Part shown: in pieces, positions 5,277 to 9,204 of the stretch
How the letters are laid out: each line of letters begins with the position of its first letter
How positions within the stretch are numbered: the first letter of the stretch is position 1
DNA from: JBGTKH01 sp041744735
GTDB lineage: Bacteria; Planctomycetota; Planctomycetia; Pirellulales; Pirellulaceae
Direction of reading: 5' to 3'
DNA: 9,204 nucleotides
NCBI GenBank assembly: GCA_041744735.1
Contig: JBGTKH010000459.1
Location: 1 to 9,204, forward strand
The notes under the pieces: generated by a model
Database searches by the model: none
Told to the model about the DNA's origin: nothing
Seen by the model: the letters and a program-made list of their open reading frames with translations, nothing else
Program-made: the position numbers and the translations under genes

Positions 5277-5680
5277 TTCTTGACTCCTCCGTGCTGGTCG
5301 CGTTTGAGCGGCGGCGGTTCGACTTGGAACGGCTGTTAGCCGAGCACACCCCTCCAGCGATTGCGACGGTAACTGCGGCGGAGTTGCTGATCGGCGTCGA
5401 ACGGGCGGATACGGCCGAGCGTCGCGCTCGACGCGAGTCCTTTGTACAGAACATCTTCGCGCGAGTGCCGATCATTCCCTTTGACTTGCCACAAGCACGC
5501 TTGTTCGCGGTGCACTTTGCCGATCTAGCGCGTCGGGGACAAATGATCGGCGACCGCGATCTCCAAATTGCCGCAACGGCGCTTGAATTGGATTACGACG
5601 TAGCAACGCTAAACGTCGGCGAATTTCAGCGCGTGAATGGATTGAAACTGATCGACATTTCCGTTTACGCCGTTACTTGA
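5267..5680 (+). CDS. vapC: VapC-type PIN-domain ribonuclease toxin
   Basis: This 137-residue PIN-domain protein is expected to be a Mg-dependent RNase that cleaves tRNA or rRNA when freed from the antitoxin. The four conserved acidic or polar positions are visible: Asp6 in LILDSSVLVA, Glu39 in TAAELLIGVERA, Asp98 in IGDRDLQIAATAL, and the C-terminal LNVGEFQRVNGL motif with Asn116 and Glu119. Length and motif spacing are normal, so it looks intact. The ATG lies inside the last codons of the antitoxin gene. This family differs from the DUF3368 toxin at 3318-3803, so the two pairs are independent acquisitions rather than a duplication. Confidence 0.88.
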   Translation: MGLILDSSVLVAFERRRFDLERLLAEHTPPAIATVTAAELLIGVERADTAERRARRESFVQNIFARVPIIPFDLPQARLFAVHFADLARRGQMIGDRDLQIAATALELDYDVATLNVGEFQRVNGLKLIDISVYAVT

Positions 5681-5714
5681 ATTTTAATGGCCCTTTACGG
5701 CAGGAGCATGTCAA

Positions 5715-7493
5715 TTGTCTTTAACCGTCAATGCCGTACTTACCGCCATGCGCAAACTTTCCCCTCGGCGGCATACGACGCAGGCTGGGAGTGCGGACGA
5801 GTTGGCGGCCGAGCAACTGCGGCATTTCGGCATCGATCCGGCGTCGCCGTTTGGTGAGACGCTGTCGCGCTTGTCAAGCCGTTTGTACGAGAATCAAGCG
5901 GACATCGAGGGGTTGTGGCGCGTGACGCTCGACACCATGCAGTCGCTCGATCGCTCGGACCGGATCGCGTATTTCAACGCGCAGAAGTTTCTGTCGTTTC
6001 AACTTGCGAAGCTGTTGGACACGCTGCAGAATTCGTTCCGCCACAGTTACCAGTCGATGCAGTACAGCTTGACCACGCAGTCGGCCAAGGGCCCGTACGC
6101 GGTGATCGACAACGTGGCGGCGATCTTCTCGGCCACGCCGGTGATCGCCCGCACGGCCACATACATCTACGCCTGTGCCGAGTGGATCGAAGACGCGTTC
6201 AAAGGCAAGGAGCTGCTGCTGGAGATTTACTCGCGGTTGTTGAACCCGACCTCAATTTGCCTGGCGAATTTCGTCGTCGATTTAGAAGCGGGGCCGCGCG
6301 CCGGCGATTACTTTGCCTGGAACTTCAACAGCGGCATGGCGGCCATCGACGGCGTGTTGTCGCACGTGCTGGGCCGCGACGACATGCTGATCACCAGCCG
6401 CCATCTTTACGGCGGCGCACATCAACTGATCCACGACTGGTACGCCAAGCCGGCGAATTTGGACGTTGCGGTCGAGAGTTTCGACGGTTACGGCGGCGAC
6501 GATTTCGAGCGCTGCTGGCAGATGGTTCAAACAAAATACGCCGATCGCTTGGCGGCGGGCCGCAAGGCCTACGTGTATTTGGAATCGCCTTGCAACCCGC
6601 ACGGCTACGTGCTCGACGTGCCGGAGATTTGCCGGCGTGCCCATCAGTACGGCCTACGCGTGATGCTTGATGCCACCGTCGGCACGCCGTTTCTCGTCCG
6701 GCCGCTGCAACGCGACGACGCGGCGGAACGCCCCGACTTTGTGATTCACAGCTATACGAAGGACCTGTCAGGCACCGGTTCGGTGATCGCGGGTGTCGTC
6801 ATCGGCCGCAACGAAGACATGTTTGTGCCCAAAGGCGAAACGATGGGTGGCGTGGCTTGGAACAACACGATGTTCTGGAACGTGTACTATGTGAAAGGTG
6901 CATTCCTGAACGCCGACGCCGCATACGAAGTGATCCAAGGCATGCGGACGCTGGAAGTCCGCATGCTGGCCAAGTGCATCAACACGCAAATCCTGACGCG
7001 GCTGTTCAGTGCTCATCCGCAAATCAACGTGCACTCCAACCTGCTGCCAAACAATGTGAATAGTAGTCTGCGCGAGAAGCTGATGTATCTGGGTCTGCCC
7101 GCGCCGCTGTTCACGATCGACATGGATCAAGTGCCGCGCGAAGCGTTTCAGCGGTTTTTCGATTCGCTGGAGCCGGCGTTCTCGCACATGATCAGTCTGG
7201 GCCAATCGAACACGATCGTCAGTTGCCCCGCGCTCACCACGCACTCGGAGTTGGACGCCGCCGCGCTCGCGGATAGCGACATCCGTCCCACAACAATCCG
7301 TTTCGCCGTGGGCGACGAAGACCCGCGCGACTTAGCCGCCCACTTCATCCACGCCGCGCGCCTGGCCATCGACCCGCTGGTGCCCGGCTTCTCCGCTGGC
7401 TTCCCGCAATCCGCCGAAATCGAAGCCCTGATCCGCGAGTGCTACTTGGACACGCACCGCCGCTACATCGAATCGAAAATGCCGGTTGCATAG
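5715..7493 (+). CDS. PLP-dependent enzyme of the Cys/Met metabolism family with a long N-terminal extension
   Basis: This 592-residue protein holds a fold-type I PLP domain of the cystathionine synthase/lyase family. Motifs in family order are YSRLLNPT (172-179), FNSGMAAIDGV (204-214), HLYGG (230-234), YLESPCNPHG (288-297), LDATVGTP (318-325, Asp319 for the pyridine nitrogen), HSYTKDLSGTGS (345-356, Lys349 the Schiff-base lysine) and FAVGDEDPRDL (530-540). Typical members have about 400 residues with the YSR motif near residue 50, so roughly 120-130 extra helical residues precede the fold here. Possible activities are cystathionine gamma-synthase, a gamma-lyase or a sulfhydrylase; motifs do not decide. 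The start is a TTG with AGGAG at 5702-5706 eight bases before it. An ATG at 5708 is out of frame, and an in-frame ATG lies at 5748. It is 34 bp after vapC. Confidence 0.88.
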   Translation: MSLTVNAVLTAMRKLSPRRHTTQAGSADELAAEQLRHFGIDPASPFGETLSRLSSRLYENQADIEGLWRVTLDTMQSLDRSDRIAYFNAQKFLSFQLAKLLDTLQNSFRHSYQSMQYSLTTQSAKGPYAVIDNVAAIFSATPVIARTATYIYACAEWIEDAFKGKELLLEIYSRLLNPTSICLANFVVDLEAGPRAGDYFAWNFNSGMAAIDGVLSHVLGRDDMLITSRHLYGGAHQLIHDWYAKPANLDVAVESFDGYGGDDFERCWQMVQTKYADRLAAGRKAYVYLESPCNPHGYVLDVPEICRRAHQYGLRVMLDATVGTPFLVRPLQRDDAAERPDFVIHSYTKDLSGTGSVIAGVVIGRNEDMFVPKGETMGGVAWNNTMFWNVYYVKGAFLNADAAYEVIQGMRTLEVRMLAKCINTQILTRLFSAHPQINVHSNLLPNNVNSSLREKLMYLGLPAPLFTIDMDQVPREAFQRFFDSLEPAFSHMISLGQSNTIVSCPALTTHSELDAAALADSDIRPTTIRFAVGDEDPRDLAAHFIHAARLAIDPLVPGFSAGFPQSAEIEALIRECYLDTHRRYIESKMPVA

Positions 7494-7579
7494 CCTTTGC
7501 GTTCGCCTGATTTGGTGAAACCCCGTATGGTCAAAAAGTCGATCGGGGTGAAAAGTTCATTGGCAATTGGGTTTTGGAC

Positions 7580-7603
7580 GGCTGAACCGGCTGCAGTTCA
7601 GCC
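7580..7603. repeat. 8-bp inverted repeat downstream of the integrase
   Basis: GGCTGAAC (7580-7587) and GTTCAGCC (7596-7603) are perfect reverse complements around an 8-nt loop. It lies 87 bp after the PLP gene and about 106 bp after the integrase stop, between the two converging genes. There is no adjacent T run on either strand, so it is only a weak bidirectional terminator candidate. It may instead be a subterminal structure of the insertion element. Confidence 0.6.
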
Positions 7604-7709
7604 AAGGCGACAGGGCTGGTCTCGGTTCCGCGGCGCCGGCGAGGCGTTTTTGCGCGCCGATTCAAGGCGGCGCGGAGTGACAGCGCGGGAGGATCACGAA
7701 AAGGACGTG

Positions 7710-8789
7710 CTACGCAGCGCGGTGGTAGTAACGCAACAGCCCGCCGAGCCGTTCGCGGCATTCGACGGTGCCAGCGACGGCCCCGACCTCGTCGCCTGGC
7801 TCGATGATCTTGTTGTCGAGGCCCTGGTGGTTGCGTTCTCGGTGATAATGCGCCATAAAATCTTGGACAGCGTTTCGCAGCGCCGCTTCGCCGAAGAAGA
7901 TCATGCGGTCGAGGCATTCACTTCGCAGGGAACGAAAGAACCGCTCGATGTGCGCATTCAAATTCGGACTGCGCGGCGGTAGACGCACTGCTTCGATGTT
8001 TTCCAACTCCAAGATGGAGCGGAACGCTGCGCTGAACTTGGTGTCGCGGTCCATCAAGACGTGCGTCATGCCCTTGAGGAAGCCATCCTCGGCATCGGTC
8101 AGGTTCTTGGCGATCTGTTTCATCCAGGCGTCATCCGGGCTGACCGTGTAGCCGGCGAATTGCACACGCCGCGTTTTCAGTTCCATCGCGAACAGCAGAT
8201 AAAACGTAACCAGTCCGCCCTTCGTCCAAACCTCGACGGTCGTGAAATCGATCGCGCCGAGCGTGTCCCAATGAGCTTTGAGGAACGTAGACCAAGTTGT
8301 CATTCGCTTGCGATCCGGCGCGGGTTCGATGCCGTGCTGCTTGAGGACATTGCCCACGGATTGGTCGCTGATCTCGTGTCGCAGATTCGCCAGCGCACCG
8401 GCGATGCGGTCGTAGCCCCAGGTCGGATTCTCGCGAGCCATGCGGAGCACAAGCTGAATGACTTCGTCCGACAACGGCGGGCGGCCCGCGTTCTTTCGCC
8501 GCGCGCTGTAATCCCACTTCTCCGCAACCAGTATGCGATGCCAGCGCAGGATCGTATCCGGCGTGAACAGCGTGCCCACTTCCTGCAGCATCTTACGGCC
8601 GAGCACCTTCCCCTTGACCGCCAACCGCCGCCGCTGATCGTCGCTCAACAGAATCCGTTTCTTGCCGAGCTTTTCCCGCAGCACTCGGTTCTCGGTTCGC
8701 AGATATTCGATCACCGCCTGCTGCTCGCGATTGATCCAAGCAGCGAGGATGAGAAACAACAGATACCAGGGTTGAAGCACGAATTTCAT
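7710..8789 (-). CDS. DDE integrase/transposase (rve core) of an insertion element
   Basis: This 359-residue integrase catalyses DNA strand transfer for the surrounding element. The N-terminus is hydrophobic (WYLLFLILAAW) and followed by a coiled-coil-like EYLRTENRVLREKL. Next comes a helix-turn-helix region (LFTPDTILRWHRILV to RPPLSDEVIQLVLRMARENPTWGYDRI). The rve catalytic core has Asp in GAIDFTTVEVW, Asp in LMDRDTKFSAAF and Glu in NAHIERFFRSLRSECLDRM, the DDE triad at normal spacing. The C-terminus YHRERNHQGLDNKII is typical of integrase-type transposases (IS3/IS481-like). It is not split by a frameshift and looks complete. I chose the ATG at 8789; an in-frame TTG at 8831 would add 14 residues of unlike sequence. 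No strong ribosome binding site is visible before the ATG. It converges with the PLP gene. Confidence 0.88.
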   Translation of the reverse strand: MKFVLQPWYLLFLILAAWINREQQAVIEYLRTENRVLREKLGKKRILLSDDQRRRLAVKGKVLGRKMLQEVGTLFTPDTILRWHRILVAEKWDYSARRKNAGRPPLSDEVIQLVLRMARENPTWGYDRIAGALANLRHEISDQSVGNVLKQHGIEPAPDRKRMTTWSTFLKAHWDTLGAIDFTTVEVWTKGGLVTFYLLFAMELKTRRVQFAGYTVSPDDAWMKQIAKNLTDAEDGFLKGMTHVLMDRDTKFSAAFRSILELENIEAVRLPPRSPNLNAHIERFFRSLRSECLDRMIFFGEAALRNAVQDFMAHYHRERNHQGLDNKIIEPGDEVGAVAGTVECRERLGGLLRYYHRAA

Positions 8790-8857
8790 GATCCATCTTG
8801 CGTCGTTGACGGCGGCGATCGAACACGTCAAGTCTACTGGTTTCGCAGTTTTGGGTT

Positions 8858-9204
8858 AGTGCCGCGGGCCTGCTGACCGCGCGGGTGGACCGCAACGGCA
8901 ACGCCACCACGTTGACCTATGTCGATGCGGACGGCGACGGCCTGGCGGATGAACTGTCGCAAATCGTCGATCCGGTGGGCGACGCGACCAGCTTCAATTA
9001 CTTCGGCGGGCAGCTCAACTCGCTGACCGATGCTGCGGGGAAAACGACCACGTTGAACTTCGGCAGTGACAACAAGCTGTTGTCGATTACCGAGCCCGAC
9101 CCGGACGGCGCGGGGCCGCTGGGCAGTCCGGTGTGGCAGTTCACGTACGACGCGACGACGCACCTGATGACGGGTGTGACCAACGCGGCGGGCGAGACGA
9201 CTTC
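8858..9204 (+). pseudogene. YD/RHS-repeat protein, 5'-truncated and running off the window
   Basis: The plus-strand frame is open from 8810 to the window end and, from about 8861, encodes typical YD/RHS repeats. Examples are GLLTARVDRNGNATTLTYVD, GDATSFNYFGGQLNSLTDAAG, KTTTLNFGSDNKLLSITEPD and VWQFTYDATTHLMTGVTNAAGETT. A DADGDGLADEL stretch resembles a calcium-binding DxDGDG loop inserted between repeats. Such proteins are very large, secreted or surface-displayed beta-filament shells. No start codon, signal peptide or ribosome binding site precedes the repeats; the sequence begins in mid-repeat right next to the insertion element. The 5' portion is not found on the other side of the element (7494-7709), so it was lost by deletion or lies elsewhere. 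The remainder may be a pseudogene or may be read from a hybrid start. Confidence 0.7.

Larger units (their letters stand above)
7514..8857 (-). mobile_element. Insertion-sequence-like element carrying a DDE integrase (approximate ends)
   Basis: The minus-strand integrase gene at 7710-8789 is flanked by short noncoding ends, and the right end abuts a YD-repeat gene without its 5' part. The exact ends are unresolved. One candidate pair of imperfect inverted ends is GAAACCCCGTATGG near 7517-7530 and, read inward from the other side, GAAACCAGTAGAC near 8845-8833. They share GAAACC and GTA but little else, and no target duplication is apparent. The noncoding left end also contains the hairpin at 7580-7603. 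Boundaries should be treated as good to roughly 30 bp on the right and worse on the left. Confidence 0.5.

Noticed and set aside
7521..7548. CCCCG...CGGGG hairpin as a terminator for the PLP gene
   Set aside because: The stem is only 5 bp with an 18-nt loop and no T tract follows.
7497..7982. A 161-residue plus-strand frame after the PLP gene
   Set aside because: About half overlaps the integrase C-terminus antisense; it has Arg/Ala-rich shadow composition and no ribosome binding site.
8061..8876. A 271-residue plus-strand frame opposite the integrase
   Set aside because: It mirrors the DDE integrase, whose catalytic motifs are explicit on the minus strand; the plus frame has no recognisable domain.
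1..9204. CRISPR array, tRNA, rRNA or origin
   Set aside because: No regularly spaced repeats, cloverleaf, rRNA-like stretch or DnaA-box cluster was seen on either strand.

Overview
The window looks like a GC-rich bacterial chromosome, most likely a planctomycete (Pirellulales-type). This is inferred from the style of the proteins, the palindromic repeats and the YD-repeat gene; there is no rRNA or other taxonomic marker.

Layout. Bases 1-577 carry no convincing protein gene. They hold a nested set of inverted repeats at 14-186, which read best as a structured RNA on the minus strand and possibly a group II intron fragment. They also hold a rho-independent-type terminator (422-454) and a perfect 24-bp-arm palindrome (485-541). 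A small secreted protein follows (578-880). Next comes a B12-dependent acyl-CoA mutase locus in three pieces: the catalytic large subunit (985-2640), the cobalamin-binding small subunit (3824-4234) and a MeaB/ArgK-type chaperone GTPase (4227-4976). Between the two mutase subunits lie a repeat-filled spacer, a small unrecognised protein (2794-3036) and a UPF0175/DUF3368 toxin-antitoxin pair (3070-3803). A second pair, Phd/YefM-VapC (5001-5680), follows the GTPase. An unusually long PLP-dependent enzyme of the Cys/Met (trans-sulfuration) fold is next (5715-7493). The right end holds an insertion element with a minus-strand DDE integrase (7710-8789), abutting a YD/RHS-repeat gene that has lost its 5' end and runs off the window (8858-9204).

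How the genes work together. The two mutase subunits should assemble into an adenosylcobalamin-dependent carbon-skeleton mutase, with the GTPase loading or protecting the cofactor. The two substrate-selecting positions read Phe82 and Gln200. This is the isobutyryl-CoA mutase pattern rather than the Tyr/Arg pattern of methylmalonyl-CoA mutase. The locus is therefore better read as a split isobutyryl-CoA mutase (IcmA + IcmB + MeaB) than as methylmalonyl-CoA mutase. The PLP enzyme lies on the same strand and may feed 2-oxo acid or sulfur amino acid metabolism, but its reaction cannot be fixed from sequence alone. The two toxin-antitoxin pairs, the repeats and the insertion element mark the locus as one that has accumulated mobile or selfish DNA.
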